From: Photobacterium sp. CCB-ST2H9
Lineage (GTDB): Bacteria > Pseudomonadota > Gammaproteobacteria > Enterobacterales > Vibrionaceae
Direction: 5' to 3'
Length of the DNA: 64,000 bases
Assembly (NCBI RefSeq): GCF_023151555.2
Contig: NZ_CP100425.1
Coordinates: 868,001 to 932,000 of the forward strand
Shown one piece after another: positions 8,340-17,830 of the stretch; the first letter of the stretch is position 1, and every line of letters begins with the position of its first letter. Position numbers and translations under genes: made by a program. The notes under the pieces are model-generated. The model was not told the DNA's origin and ran no database searches. It worked only from the letters and a program-made list of their open reading frames with translations.

Positions 8340-8366
8340 CTATCGGCAAGGCTCTGTATAACTTTA
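8340..8366 (-). promoter_or_regulatory. Sigma28 promoter of flgM-flgN
   Basis: On the minus strand TAAAGTTA-N11-GCCGATAG, one mismatch in each box from the FliA consensus and with exact spacing. It lies in the gap between flgA and flgM, about 40 bases before the flgM start. Confidence 0.85.
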
Positions 8367-8374
8367 GCATTTTT

Positions 8375-9082
8375 TTAATATCTGACGGTGACTTCGCCAA
8401 CAGCTGTAATCGTTGCACTGACGATGCGACGGGACTTATTGTTCTGTACCCGGATTTCCTCACCCAGAGAGCCGTCTGATAATGCCATCCCTTTGGTGAC
8501 AATGTTCAGGCCGCTCTGTCCCGCTTTGATGAGCACAGAGTCATTCCGGCAAACCAGGCAGATGTCATTGCCTTCCACCGCTTCACCCATATTGATGTTT
8601 CGTTTGACTGTTGAGCCGATAATCTGTTCCGGGTATTCAAAAACGACACTGCGCTGAAACCGGGTTTCAACCTGATCGACCTTCAGATCGGATGCCCGGA
8701 TGACAGCACCGCGGGCCAGCGGCCGGGCGGCAACGACACGCGGGAGCATCAGGCTGACCTGCACCGGTACATAGACCTGCCAGCCTGCGGTCGGACAGCT
8801 GACGAGAACGGTGACATTTCCGGTGAGTGACTGTTTACCGGGGACAGAGCTGTTCAGCGGTTCCTGGCAGTCTCCGATACGCAGACGATTGTCCAGTTCC
8901 GCGGCGGTAATTTTCAGTTCGCCCCGCTCTGGTCTGAGCACCAGGCTCCGGATGTGATCTGTTGCTGCCTGACGCACATTACTTAGCATATTATCGCTAG
9001 CAGCAATTGCATTCGCGCTTAAGAAACCGCAGAGTATGCCGATAAAGATTAAACAGAGTGTGAAATGTGTTCTTTCGGTCAC
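8375..9082 (-). CDS. flgA: Flagellar P-ring assembly chaperone FlgA
   Basis: 235 residues from the chosen GTG at 9082. This start gives a signal peptide directly (TERTHFTLCLIFIGILCGFLSANAIA) and has a ribosome site-like AGAG upstream. The frame can be extended to 9169, but that would add a non-signal N-terminus and would cover the sigma54 element at 9113-9128. The C-terminal SAF domain (residues about 110-235, 'AARPLARGAVIRASDLKVDQVETRF') is diagnostic. FlgA escorts FlgI during P-ring assembly in the periplasm. flgM follows on the same strand, giving flgA-flgM-flgN. Confidence 0.9.
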   Translation of the reverse strand: MTERTHFTLCLIFIGILCGFLSANAIAASDNMLSNVRQAATDHIRSLVLRPERGELKITAAELDNRLRIGDCQEPLNSSVPGKQSLTGNVTVLVSCPTAGWQVYVPVQVSLMLPRVVAARPLARGAVIRASDLKVDQVETRFQRSVVFEYPEQIIGSTVKRNINMGEAVEGNDICLVCRNDSVLIKAGQSGLNIVTKGMALSDGSLGEEIRVQNNKSRRIVSATITAVGEVTVRY

Positions 9083-9112
9083 GATTTTCGCTCTTTTTAG
9101 GTCGCTTTCAGG

Positions 9113-9128
9113 GGCTACAATTGCACCA
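9113..9128 (-). promoter_or_regulatory. Sigma54-like promoter of flgA
   Basis: On the minus strand TGGTGC-N5-TAGCC with GG-N10-GC spacing. The start would fall near 9102, about 20 bases before the GTG chosen for flgA, which fits well. It overlaps a weaker plus-strand match (9110-9125, AGGGGC-N5-TTGCA) facing cheV. Confidence 0.5.
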
Positions 9129-9219
9129 TGATAGGGGATTTTGAGTCGGATTACTCGTTTATCCTTCAAAATTGTCTATTTTAACAACAATTCATTTCGA
9201 CAACTTTGGAGTCAGGTAT

Positions 9220-10137
9220 ATGTCGGGGATTTTGGATTCTGTGAATCAGCGCACTCAGCTTGTGGGACAAAACCGTCTGGAGCTGCTGACCTTCAAGCTG
9301 AACCGCCGTCAGCGCTACGGTATCAACGTCTTCAAGGTGAAAGAGGTACTGCAGTGTCCGAAGCTCACAGCGATGCCGAATCTCCATCCGCTGGTCAAAG
9401 GAATCGCTCACATTCGTGGTCTGACCATTTCTGTAATTGATATGAGTCTGGCAACTGGTGGTCGCCCAATTGAAAACACAGAGAATTGTTTTGTGATCAT
9501 CTCCGAGTTTAATCGCTCTGTGCAGGGTTTTTTAGTGTCCGCTGTTGAGCGAATCATTAATATGAACTGGGAGGAAATTCTTCCGCCGCCGAAAGGGGCA
9601 GGTAGTACCAACTATCTGACTGCGGTGACAGAAATTGATGGCGAGCTGGTTGAAATCTTGGATGTGGAGAAAATTCTGGACGAAATTTCGCCAAGGACAA
9701 CCGAAGTCTCTGAATCTCTGCGCGAAGAAATGATCAATGAGAATCCGGTGACCCGCCGTGTTCTGGTTGCGGATGACTCCAGTGTTGCGCGTAAACAGGT
9801 ACAACGTGCCATCGAATCAATCGGTTGCGAATGTATTCTGGTGAAAGATGGCCGTGAGGCACTCGAAAAGTTACGCGCAATGGCAAATGAAGACAGCATT
9901 TATAATCAGATTGATTTGGTCATTTCGGATATCGAAATGCCTGAAATGGACGGTTATACGCTGACAGCGGCCATCAGAAATGATGCCAAACTAAAAGATT
10001 TACATGTTATCCTGCACACCTCGTTGAGCGGGGTATTTAATCAGGCGATGGTCAACAGAGTTGGCGCGAATGCATTTATTCCTAAGTTCAATCCCGATGA
10101 ACTGGGTGCAGCGGTCAAAGCGGCCATGCCTGGATAA
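9220..10137 (+). CDS. cheV: Chemotaxis coupling protein CheV (CheW-like plus receiver)
   Basis: 305 residues. Residues 1-160 form a CheW-like domain (ELLTFKLNRRQRYGINVFKVKEVLQCPKL) that joins receptors to CheA; residues about 175-305 form a receiver with the acceptor aspartate in 'DLVISDIEMPEMDG'. CheV acts as a coupling protein whose receiver can be phosphorylated by CheA, giving adaptation. The frame can be extended to 9172, but ATG 9220 has GGAG upstream and starts the conserved MSGILDSVNQRTQLVGQN. cheR follows after 19 bases. Confidence 0.95.
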   Translation: MSGILDSVNQRTQLVGQNRLELLTFKLNRRQRYGINVFKVKEVLQCPKLTAMPNLHPLVKGIAHIRGLTISVIDMSLATGGRPIENTENCFVIISEFNRSVQGFLVSAVERIINMNWEEILPPPKGAGSTNYLTAVTEIDGELVEILDVEKILDEISPRTTEVSESLREEMINENPVTRRVLVADDSSVARKQVQRAIESIGCECILVKDGREALEKLRAMANEDSIYNQIDLVISDIEMPEMDGYTLTAAIRNDAKLKDLHVILHTSLSGVFNQAMVNRVGANAFIPKFNPDELGAAVKAAMPG

Positions 10138-10156
10138 ACTGACGTTAGAGTAGTAG

Positions 10157-10987
10157 ATGACAGCCATAACAATTAAAGACCAGGAATATAGAGATTTTTG
10201 CCGTTTTTTAGAAGGACAGTGCGGTATCGTTCTTGGCGACAGCAAACAGTATCTGGTTCGGAGTCGCCTGAGTCCTTTGGTTAGCCGTTTTGGCTTGGCG
10301 TCGCTCTCGGAATTACTGCAGAATGTCATTACCGGCCGGAACCGTGAATTGCGGGTTGCGGCTGTGGATGCCATGACGACCAACGAGACCCTGTGGTTCA
10401 GAGACAGCTATCCATTCACGGTTCTGGCAGAGAAAATTTTGCCTGAACTGGCGAGTAATAAGCGTCCAATCCGGATCTGGTCGGCTGCAAGTTCCTCTGG
10501 TCAGGAACCGTATTCTATTGCGATGACGGTGCTGGAGACGCAGCAGCGTCGTCCGGGGATGTTGTCGCTGGGAACTCAAGTCACAGCGACCGATATTTCT
10601 CAAACCATGCTGGATATGTGCCGGACCGGCGTTTATGACAGCCTGGCGCTGAGTCGCGGGTTGTCGCCTGAACGCCGTCAGGCTTTTTTTGAACCGATTG
10701 GCAATGGCCGGATGCGGATCAGCAGTAAAGTAAAGCAGATGGTGAACTTCCGTCCGCAGAACCTGAAAGACAGCTATGCGCTGTTGGGCAAGTTCGATGT
10801 GATTTTCTGCCGGAACGTTCTGATTTACTTTGCGCCGGACATGAAAGCCAAAGTGCTGAATCAAATGGCAGCCAGCCTGAATCCGGGCGGTTATCTGTTG
10901 CTTGGTGCTTCTGAATCTCTGACGGGTTTGACTGACCGTTTCGAAATGGTTCGCTGTAACCCCGGCATTATCTACAAACTCAAGTAA
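10157..10987 (+). CDS. cheR: Chemotaxis receptor methyltransferase CheR
   Basis: 276 residues. The N-terminal helical domain (residues 1-90) precedes a Rossmann SAM-binding domain with 'IRIWSAASSSGQEPYSIAM' (about residues 112-130) and 'FDVIFCRNVLIYF' near residue 215. CheR methylates glutamates on methyl-accepting chemotaxis proteins with S-adenosylmethionine; CheB (54292-55428) removes the groups. It is in a unit with cheV, ended by a strong terminator, and separate from the main chemotaxis operon, as in other vibrios. Confidence 0.96.
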   Translation: MTAITIKDQEYRDFCRFLEGQCGIVLGDSKQYLVRSRLSPLVSRFGLASLSELLQNVITGRNRELRVAAVDAMTTNETLWFRDSYPFTVLAEKILPELASNKRPIRIWSAASSSGQEPYSIAMTVLETQQRRPGMLSLGTQVTATDISQTMLDMCRTGVYDSLALSRGLSPERRQAFFEPIGNGRMRISSKVKQMVNFRPQNLKDSYALLGKFDVIFCRNVLIYFAPDMKAKVLNQMAASLNPGGYLLLGASESLTGLTDRFEMVRCNPGIIYKLK

Positions 10988-10992
10988 ACATG

Positions 10993-11015
10993 AAGGGCCC
11001 GTTTCGGGCCCTTTT
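10993..11015 (+). terminator. cheV-cheR terminator
   Basis: A nine-pair GC-rich stem (AAGGGCCCG with its complement) around TTT is followed by TTTT, five bases after the cheR stop. Confidence 0.85.
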
Positions 11016-11066
11016 GCTATGCCTGCGTTGCTGAGCAGGTGTGGCTGAATCCATTCCGATTAATGT

Positions 11067-11082
11067 TGGCACGCCCTTTGCA
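11067..11082 (+). promoter_or_regulatory. Sigma54 promoter of flgBCDE
   Basis: TGGCAC-N5-TTGCA is an exact match to the sigma54 consensus. The start would be near 11094, about 20 bases before flgB. Confidence 0.9.
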
Positions 11083-11114
11083 ATTATTTCTGCAAGTTAT
11101 TCAGGAGGCAGATG

Positions 11115-11510
11115 ATGGCCATTTCTTTTGATAAAGCACTCGGTGTACACCAATACACAGTAGGCGTCCGCGGCAAACGGGCGGAAACCCTTGCCAGCAA
11201 TATCGCTAACGCCAATACACCGGGCTATAAGGCAAAAGATCTGGACTTCCAGCGCGCATTGAATGCGGCAACGTCGGAGGCAAAGATTGGCCTCAGCCGG
11301 ACCAATGAGCGGCATATTGCTGCCTCTGCAACGCTGATGGGTGAACAGAAATACCGCATCCCGGACCAGCCGGATACCGGTGACGGCAACACAGTGGACG
11401 CCCAGCTGGAACAAAACCTGTATATGCAAAACGCACTGGAATATCAGGCATCGCTGGATTTTCTGGGCTCGAAATTCAAAAACCTGAGCAAGGCATTAAA
11501 AGGGGAATAA
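11115..11510 (+). CDS. flgB: Flagellar rod protein FlgB
   Basis: 131 residues. It carries the axial-protein N-terminal motif 'AETLASNIANANTPGYKAKDLDF' (about residues 24-46) and the C-terminal helix 'NALEYQASLDFLGSKFKNLSKAL'. FlgB is the proximal rod component, exported by the flagellar type III system, between the MS ring and the rest of the rod. There are two adjacent ATG codons, 11112 and 11115. The second has the better distance to AGGAGG (11103-11108). First gene of a sigma54-driven unit. Confidence 0.96.
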   Translation: MAISFDKALGVHQYTVGVRGKRAETLASNIANANTPGYKAKDLDFQRALNAATSEAKIGLSRTNERHIAASATLMGEQKYRIPDQPDTGDGNTVDAQLEQNLYMQNALEYQASLDFLGSKFKNLSKALKGE

Positions 11511-11513
11511 TCA

Positions 11514-11930
11514 ATGAGTTTGTTTAACGTTTTTAATGTCACCGGGTCGGCAATGAGTGCAGAATCCGTGCGTCTGAATACCACGGCCAGTAACCTGGCA
11601 AACGCCAATACCGTCAGCAGTTCAGCGGCGGAAACCTACAAAGCCCGGCACCCGGTCTTTGAAGCGGCGTTGCAAAGTGCCAGTTATCAGCGTGACGAAA
11701 GTGTTCCTGTACGGGTGAAAGCGATTGTTGAGAGTCAGAAACCTCTGACTGCGGAATATAACCCGTCGCATCCTTTGGCCAATGCCGAAGGTTATATCTA
11801 CAAACCAAATGTGAATGTGATGGAAGAGATGGCAAACATGATCTCGGCTTCACGTTCCTACCAGAGCAATGTTCAGGTCGCAGATGCCAGTAAGCAGATG
11901 CTGATGCGAACACTGCAGATGGGCCAATAA
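11514..11930 (+). CDS. flgC: Flagellar rod protein FlgC
   Basis: 138 residues. N-terminal axial motif 'LNTTASNLANANTVSSSAAETYKARHPVFE' and C-terminal motif 'YIYKPNVNVMEEMANMISASRSYQSNVQVADASKQMLMRTLQMGQ' are both complete. FlgC is a proximal rod subunit, exported and polymerised with FlgB and FlgF. It begins three bases after flgB, so translation is probably coupled. Confidence 0.97.
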   Translation: MSLFNVFNVTGSAMSAESVRLNTTASNLANANTVSSSAAETYKARHPVFEAALQSASYQRDESVPVRVKAIVESQKPLTAEYNPSHPLANAEGYIYKPNVNVMEEMANMISASRSYQSNVQVADASKQMLMRTLQMGQ

Positions 11931-11948
11931 GGGTAAGGAGTGACTGAC

Positions 11949-12662
11949 ATGACCGGTATTAAAGGCACAGGTCAAAGCCCTTTGTCTTATGTTGACCAGC
12001 TCAAAAGCATGCAGGAGAAAAAACTGCAGTCTGAGCAGAAAGTCACGGGACAACAAGAGCTGAAGCAGGAAGATTTTCTGTCGCTGCTGACCAAACAGCT
12101 GTCGCAGCAGGATCCGTTTAAGCCTGTTGGTAACGACCAGATGATTGCGCAGATGGCGTCGTTCGCTACGGTTGACGGCATCAGCAAAATGAACGAACAG
12201 TTTGGCGGCCTGAACGCAGCCATGACGTCAAACCAGGCGCTGCAGGCTTCTTCTCTTGTCGGCCGTGACGTTCTGGTACCGAACCCGACAGCTTCGAAAG
12301 GTTCTGAGGGCGGGATTTCAGGCATGGTGAAACTGCCGCAGTCGCTGAACAGCCTGATTGTCCGGGTTGAGAACGCTGCCGGTGAGCTGGTGCGCTCTTT
12401 TGATTTAGGCGCAAAACCGGCGGGTGACCACCGCGTTGCCTGGGACGGTAAAGACGACAACGGCAATATGTTGCCTGCCGGCCAGTACCAGTTGAAAGTC
12501 GGCGGCTTTGCTGACGGCAAGAGCACCGAATTTGATGTATCGACCTATGCCAATGTGAACAGTGTGCTGCTGGGCAATGGTGATGGCAACGTGATGCTGA
12601 ATCTGGCGGGTTTTGAATCCCCGATCAAGCTGACAGACGTGCTGGAAGTCGGTAAAGCATAA
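11949..12662 (+). CDS. flgD: Hook cap / hook assembly protein FlgD
   Basis: 237 residues. The N-terminal conserved part 'LKQEDFLSLLTKQLSQQDPFKPVGNDQMIAQMASFATVDGISKMN' is followed by the FlgD Tudor-like/FN3 part containing 'VAWDGKDDNGNMLPAGQYQLKV'. FlgD caps the growing hook and is absent from the finished flagellum. A GTG at 11940 is in frame, but AAGGAG (11935-11940) overlaps it and is eight bases from ATG 11949, which decides the start. Confidence 0.95.
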   Translation: MTGIKGTGQSPLSYVDQLKSMQEKKLQSEQKVTGQQELKQEDFLSLLTKQLSQQDPFKPVGNDQMIAQMASFATVDGISKMNEQFGGLNAAMTSNQALQASSLVGRDVLVPNPTASKGSEGGISGMVKLPQSLNSLIVRVENAAGELVRSFDLGAKPAGDHRVAWDGKDDNGNMLPAGQYQLKVGGFADGKSTEFDVSTYANVNSVLLGNGDGNVMLNLAGFESPIKLTDVLEVGKA

Positions 12663-12745
12663 CAAAAGAACACAGCGCCTGCCGGCAGAGGGTGCGGCAG
12701 GTGAAATAAGAAATACGCTGTACACAGAATTCAGGAGAGTTACCC

Positions 12746-14047
12746 ATGGGTTTTAATGTCGCACTCAGTGGTCTGGGCGCTGCTCAGAAAGATCTAAACA
12801 CCACAAGTAACAACATTGCCAACGCCAATACTTACGGCTTTAAGGAGTCGCGTGCTGAGTTTGGCGATGTCTACTCCCGCTCAATTTTTTCAAATCCGAA
12901 GACCACCACGGGTGGCGGTGTACAGACCTCTGTCGTGGCGCAGCAGTTCCATGAAGGTTCCAGTATTTATACCAACAACCCGATGGATCTGCGGATTTCC
13001 GGAACCGGCTTCTTTGCCGTAGCCGATCAGCGTCTGGAGCCGAACAACAACAGCTTAACCCGTAACGGTGCATTCCACCTGAACAAAGACAACTACATTG
13101 TGAACTCAGAAGATCAGTTCCTGCTGGGTTACGGTGTGGATCAGGAAACCGATCAGGTGGTTTCTTATGAACCCCAGGCACTGAAAGTGCCGGATCAGTT
13201 TGGTCAGCCGAAAGCGACCACCCAGGTTGATATCGGTGTGAACCTGCCGGCCAACGGCGATCCGAAAGACATTAATCAGTTTGACTTTTCAGACCCGGAT
13301 ACATACAACAAGTCAACGTCGGTGACGATGTACGATTCACTGGGTCAGCCGTACAAAATGACCAGTTACTATGTGAAGGACAACACGCAGCCAAACCGCT
13401 GGGCGACTTTCTACACGGTCACAGACGCCGATGGTGAAAAAGCCCTGAATATCGAGGGTGGTGCAGCGACCAATGTTGGCGGTCATGCCGGGGCCTATGT
13501 GGATTTTAACTTCGACGGTACTGTTTCACAGATCAACGGCGGGGATCCAATGATCTCTGAGAGCTTCGCAGCTGCCGGGATCAGCATGAACGGTGCAGAC
13601 GGAAGCCAGACCCTGAACTTCAACTTTGATGCTCCGACGCAGTATGCCGCACCGTTTGAAGTGCGCAGATTCAGCGAAAATGGTGCAACCACCGGTTATC
13701 TGGCGAAAGTTGACGTGGATGCGAAAGGATCGATTGTCGCGACTTACAGTAACGGCGAAAACATCACGCTGGGTCGTGTGGGTATGGTCCGTGTGCCGAA
13801 CGAACAGGGCCTGCTGAAAATAGGCGGTACGCAGTGGGACGTGAGCCAGGATTCAGGCGCCGCTGTCTGGGGTGAAGCGACCTTCGGTGCATTCGGCTCC
13901 GTGAAGAGCGGTACGCTGGAACAGTCGAACATTGATATGACTCAGGAGCTGGTGGATCTGATCACCGCTCAGCGTAACTTCCAGGCTAACTCCCGTGCGC
14001 TTGAAGTGGATAACAGTCTGCAACAGACCATCCTGCAGATTCGTTAA
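12746..14047 (+). CDS. flgE: Flagellar hook protein FlgE
   Basis: 433 residues. It starts with 'GFNVALSGLGAAQKDLNTTSNNIANANTYGFKESRAEFGDVY', the flg_bb_rod motif, has a large central variable region, and ends with 'EQSNIDMTQELVDLITAQRNFQANSRALEVDNSLQQTILQIR'. It forms the hook that joins rod and filament. Ribosome site AGGAGAG. An 83-base gap from flgD holds no further promoter I can identify. A hairpin follows the gene. Confidence 0.97.
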   Translation: MGFNVALSGLGAAQKDLNTTSNNIANANTYGFKESRAEFGDVYSRSIFSNPKTTTGGGVQTSVVAQQFHEGSSIYTNNPMDLRISGTGFFAVADQRLEPNNNSLTRNGAFHLNKDNYIVNSEDQFLLGYGVDQETDQVVSYEPQALKVPDQFGQPKATTQVDIGVNLPANGDPKDINQFDFSDPDTYNKSTSVTMYDSLGQPYKMTSYYVKDNTQPNRWATFYTVTDADGEKALNIEGGAATNVGGHAGAYVDFNFDGTVSQINGGDPMISESFAAAGISMNGADGSQTLNFNFDAPTQYAAPFEVRRFSENGATTGYLAKVDVDAKGSIVATYSNGENITLGRVGMVRVPNEQGLLKIGGTQWDVSQDSGAAVWGEATFGAFGSVKSGTLEQSNIDMTQELVDLITAQRNFQANSRALEVDNSLQQTILQIR

Positions 14048-14062
14048 TTCGGATCTGCTCCG

Positions 14063-14093
14063 GATTGCCGCCTGATTTTTCCGGGCGGCAATC
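14063..14093 (+). terminator. Hairpin after flgE
   Basis: A ten-pair stem (GATTGCCGCC with GGCGGCAATC) and an eleven-base loop, followed by TTTG. The weak T-run suggests partial termination before the flgF promoter. Confidence 0.55.
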
Positions 14094-14230
14094 TTTGTCC
14101 TTTCACTTTCCTGCCTCTAGTCATTTCTTTGGCGCTTTGACCGCCACAATTCTGAACCCTGGGAAGTTGCTCCCACTAATTTCCTGATCTTTCATCGCTT
14201 TTAACGCCATTTCAAATGGTTTCCTAAAAC

Positions 14231-14246
14231 TGGTACGCATATTGCT
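14231..14246 (+). promoter_or_regulatory. Sigma54 promoter of flgFGHIJ
   Basis: TGGTAC-N5-TTGCT matches sigma54 with one change in the -24 box. The start near 14258 leaves a 22-base leader with GGGAG as ribosome site for flgF. This splits the flgB-J block into two units. Confidence 0.8.
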
Positions 14247-14279
14247 TCTAAAGTTGCAGTACTGATTGGGAGACTCAAA

Positions 14280-15029
14280 ATGGATCGTGCATTGTATTTG
14301 GCAATGAGTGGCGCAAAGCAGGATATGTATGGCCTGCAGCTGCATGCCAACAACCTGGCCAACGTTCGGACCACAGGCTTTCGCGCTGATTTAGAACAGG
14401 CGCGCAGCATGCAGGCGTTTGGTGAAGGGATGCCGAGCCGTGTGTTTGCCATGACTGAAAGAGCAGGGCAGGATTTTGCCCAGGGTGCCGTCATGACGAC
14501 AGGTCGTGACCTTGATGTTGCCGTTGAGGGACAGGGCTGGCTGGCGGTACTGGATGCCAGTGGTCAGGAAGCCTATACCCGCGCCGGTCACCTGAAAATT
14601 GACCAGACAGGCCTGCTGCAAAACAGCAACGGCAGCCTGATGGTGGGTGAAAACGGCGGCCCGATCTTTATCCCGCTGCCAGTCAGTAAAATTCAGGTCG
14701 GTAAGGATGGTACAGTATCCATCCGCCCGCAGGGCGCACCCGCCGATGCGATGGAAGTGGTTGATCGCATCAAGATGGTGAAGCCCGACAACAGTGAATT
14801 ATTTAAAGACGTTGATGGCCTGTTCAAATCGAAAGTACCGGCTCAGATTTTTGATGCCGATGCAGGGGTCACGCTGCTCAGCGGCGCGCTGGAAGGCAGT
14901 AATGTGAATGCCGTCGGCGAAATGACCAGCATGATCGATCTTCAGCGTCACTTTGAAATGCAAGTGAAGTTAATGAAAACCGCAGAGGAAATGGACCAGG
15001 CGTCTTCTTCTCTGCTGCGTTTGGGCTAA
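14280..15029 (+). CDS. flgF: Flagellar rod protein FlgF
   Basis: 249 residues. Starts with 'MDRALYLAMSGAKQDMYGLQLHANNLANVRTTGFRADLE', the FlgF form of the axial motif, and ends with the helix 'VGEMTSMIDLQRHFEMQVKLMKTAEEMDQASSSLLRLG'. FlgF is a proximal rod subunit joined to FlgG, which follows after 17 bases. First gene of the second rod/ring unit, with its own sigma54 promoter. Confidence 0.96.
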   Translation: MDRALYLAMSGAKQDMYGLQLHANNLANVRTTGFRADLEQARSMQAFGEGMPSRVFAMTERAGQDFAQGAVMTTGRDLDVAVEGQGWLAVLDASGQEAYTRAGHLKIDQTGLLQNSNGSLMVGENGGPIFIPLPVSKIQVGKDGTVSIRPQGAPADAMEVVDRIKMVKPDNSELFKDVDGLFKSKVPAQIFDADAGVTLLSGALEGSNVNAVGEMTSMIDLQRHFEMQVKLMKTAEEMDQASSSLLRLG

Positions 15030-15046
15030 TGAGGAAGGAATAACAC

Positions 15047-15835
15047 ATGCATCCAGCACTATGGGTCAGTAAAACCGGTCTTGACGCGCAGCAAACCAAT
15101 ATCGCGACGATTTCGAATAACCTGGCGAACGCCTCGACAATAGGCTTTAAGAAGAGCCGTGCGGTTTTTGAAGATCTGTTTTATCAGAATATTAACCAGC
15201 CTGGCGGTCAGTCCAGTCAGGATACAACGTTACCGTCGGGTCTGATGCTGGGTGCCGGTGCCAAAGTGGTTGCCACACAGAAGGTGCACACTCAGGGCAA
15301 CACTCAGACCACCAACAACGCCATGGATATGATGATTGAAGGGGATGGTTTCTTCCAGATCCTGCTGCCGGACGGCAACATCGGTTATACCCGAAACGGT
15401 CAGTTTACGGTGAATCAGGAAGGCCAGATGGTGACATCAGGCGGCGGTTATCTGCTGCAGCCTGAAATTGTGGTCCCGGAAGATGCTGTGGCAATCACAG
15501 TGGGAACCGATGGTGAAGTCTCCGCCCGGATCCGAAACCAGCAGGCCAATGTGGTGCTGGGTCAGCTGACCACGGTAGATTTCATTAACCCGGGTGGTCT
15601 TGAGCCGATCGGTCAGAACCTGTTCCTGCCGACGGGCGCCAGTGGTGATCCGCAGGAAGGGGTTCCGGGTCTGGATGGTTTTGGTCAGATTCGTCAGTCT
15701 ATGCTGGAAACCTCCAATGTGAATGTGACCGAAGAGCTGGTGAATATGATTGAAGCTCAGCGTGTGTACGAAATGAACTCGAAAGTAATTTCTACCGTCG
15801 ACCAGATGCTGAGCTACGTGAACCAGCAGCTTTAA
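15047..15835 (+). CDS. flgG: Flagellar distal rod protein FlgG
   Basis: 262 residues, the standard FlgG length. It opens with '[47 protein letters not shown]' and closes with '[40 protein letters not shown]'. It makes the distal rod that crosses peptidoglycan and outer membrane inside the P and L rings. Co-transcribed with flgF, flgH and flgI. Confidence 0.97.
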   Translation: MHPALWVSKTGLDAQQTNIATISNNLANASTIGFKKSRAVFEDLFYQNINQPGGQSSQDTTLPSGLMLGAGAKVVATQKVHTQGNTQTTNNAMDMMIEGDGFFQILLPDGNIGYTRNGQFTVNQEGQMVTSGGGYLLQPEIVVPEDAVAITVGTDGEVSARIRNQQANVVLGQLTTVDFINPGGLEPIGQNLFLPTGASGDPQEGVPGLDGFGQIRQSMLETSNVNVTEELVNMIEAQRVYEMNSKVISTVDQMLSYVNQQL

Positions 15836-15851
15836 TCAAGGGGCAAGGGCT

Positions 15852-16625
15852 ATGAAAAGGAACTGGCTGTTCACCGCGCTGATTCTGACGCTGACCGGCT
15901 GTGTGCAGTTGCCGGACCGGCAGAATGAGCTGGCACAGGCAACGACCAATGTCGATGCCGTGGAAGGAAAACAGGAGTCACCGGAGGGGGATCTGATTGA
16001 TCTGGTCCGTCGTCGTGATGATCCGCAGGCTGGCGATCCGGCCTGGTCTGGCGTCCGTCCGCAGGAAAAGCCGGCCCATTATGCGACAGCAACCGGTTCC
16101 CTGTTCAGTCAGGCCCTGGCCCAGGATATGTATGATGATACCCGTCCGCGCGGCATCGGTGATATCGTCACTGTACTGCTGGCGGAGAAAAACAAAGCCA
16201 ATAAAAGCGCCAGTACAGATGTCGGGAAATCGACCGACCTGAGTATGGATCCGCTGGATCTGGGTGGGAAACCGCTGACCATTGGCGACCGCGATATCTC
16301 CTACAGTGTGAGTAACGAGAACAAGTTCAAGGGCAATACCTCTGCTGATCAAAGTAACAGTATTCAGGGTTACATTTCGGTCGAAGTTGTAGACGTGCTG
16401 GCGAACGGTAATCTGCTGGTGCGCGGCGAAAAATGGCTGACACTGAATACCGGCGATGAATATATCCGTGTCAGCGGCACGATTCGTCCGGATGACATCT
16501 CGCAGGAAAACACCATTGAATCGACCCGGATTGCTAATGCCCGGATCCAGTATTCAGGTACTGGTGACCGGCAGGATGTGCAGGAGCAAGGCTGGCTGGC
16601 CCGCTTCTTCAACGTGAGCCTGTAA
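15852..16625 (+). CDS. flgH: Flagellar L-ring lipoprotein FlgH
   Basis: 257 residues. The signal ends in LTGC, so Cys17 is lipidated and anchors the L ring in the outer membrane. The conserved FlgH part runs from '[44 protein letters not shown]' to '[32 protein letters not shown]'. Ribosome site AAGGGGC. It forms the bushing for the rod together with FlgI. Confidence 0.97.
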   Translation: MKRNWLFTALILTLTGCVQLPDRQNELAQATTNVDAVEGKQESPEGDLIDLVRRRDDPQAGDPAWSGVRPQEKPAHYATATGSLFSQALAQDMYDDTRPRGIGDIVTVLLAEKNKANKSASTDVGKSTDLSMDPLDLGGKPLTIGDRDISYSVSNENKFKGNTSADQSNSIQGYISVEVVDVLANGNLLVRGEKWLTLNTGDEYIRVSGTIRPDDISQENTIESTRIANARIQYSGTGDRQDVQEQGWLARFFNVSL

Positions 16626-16640
16626 ATTGCCTTTTGAACG

Positions 16641-17765
16641 ATGAACCGTAACCCGACGATGAGAACAATGACCGTGACCAGAACGATGCTATGGGCAGGA
16701 CTCGCCCTGTTAATGGCTTTCCCTTTGCAGGCAGCCCGGATTAAGGATGTCTCTGAAGTCGCCGGGGTACGGAGTAACCAGTTGTCAGGCTATGGTCTGG
16801 TGGTGGGTCTGCCGGGTACCGGCGAAACGACGCCGTTTACGGACCAGAGCTTTAATGCCATGCTTCAGAACTTCGGTATTCAGTTGCCGCCAGGTACCAA
16901 GCCGAAGACCAAAAACGTGGCTGCTGTCGCTGTGAGCGCGACGCTGCCGGCGTTTACCAAGCAGGGCCAGCATATTGATATCACCGTGTCTTCTATCGGC
17001 TCGGCGAAAAGCCTGCGGGGCGGTACGCTGCTGCAAACCTTCCTGCGCGGTCTGGACGGGAAAATTTATGCTGTTGCCCAGGGCAGCCTGGTGGTGGGCG
17101 GTTTCAGTGCTGAAGGTCTGGATGGCTCTAAACTGGTGGGGAATAATCCGACCGTCGGTCGGATTGCCAATGGCGCGATTGTTGAACAGGAAGTGCCGAA
17201 CCCGTTCAGCCGCGGTGATCATCTGACATTTAACCTGTTTGAGTCTGATTTCACCACAGCCCAGCGGATGGCGGATGCCATCAACCAGTTCCTGGGGCCG
17301 GATATGGCAGCACCGGTGGATGCGACTTCGGTGCGTGTGCGTGCGCCGCGTGATGTCAGTCAGCGTGTGGCTTTCCTCTCGACGATTGAGAATCTCGAAT
17401 TTAATCCGGCTGAAGGCGCTGCGAAAATTATTGTGAATTCACGGACCGGAACCATTGTTGTCGGCCAGCATGTCAAACTGAAGCCGGTGGCGATTACACA
17501 CGGCGGGATGACCGTATCGATTCAGGAGAATCCGACGGTCAGTCAGCCCAATCCGTTTTCCGGCGGAGAGACAGTTGTGGTACCCGATTCACAAATTCAG
17601 GTCACAGAAGAAGATTCCCGTATGTTTAAGTTCAATCCGGGGATTACGCTGGATGAGCTGGTCCGTGCGGTGAATCAGGTCGGGGCAGCGCCTTCAGACT
17701 TGATGGCAATTCTCCAGGCCCTGAAACAGGCCGGTGCCATCGAAGGGCAACTGATCATTATTTAA
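16641..17765 (+). CDS. flgI: Flagellar P-ring protein FlgI
   Basis: 374 residues from the first ATG. The signal peptide ends at about MAFPLQA, followed by '[31 protein letters not shown]', the FlgI hallmark. The protein forms the periplasmic P ring in the peptidoglycan layer and needs FlgA for assembly. The start is uncertain: in-frame ATG codons at 16641, 16659, 16668 and 16686 all leave a usable signal peptide and none has a strong ribosome site. The hairpin 17775-17795 in the gap to flgJ has no T-run. Confidence 0.95.
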   Translation: MNRNPTMRTMTVTRTMLWAGLALLMAFPLQAARIKDVSEVAGVRSNQLSGYGLVVGLPGTGETTPFTDQSFNAMLQNFGIQLPPGTKPKTKNVAAVAVSATLPAFTKQGQHIDITVSSIGSAKSLRGGTLLQTFLRGLDGKIYAVAQGSLVVGGFSAEGLDGSKLVGNNPTVGRIANGAIVEQEVPNPFSRGDHLTFNLFESDFTTAQRMADAINQFLGPDMAAPVDATSVRVRAPRDVSQRVAFLSTIENLEFNPAEGAAKIIVNSRTGTIVVGQHVKLKPVAITHGGMTVSIQENPTVSQPNPFSGGETVVVPDSQIQVTEEDSRMFKFNPGITLDELVRAVNQVGAAPSDLMAILQALKQAGAIEGQLIII

Positions 17766-17830
17766 TTTCCGTAGGTGCAGCCTGCCGGGCTGCACTCAAC
17801 ACAGACTCAAGACGAAACAGATAACTGACG

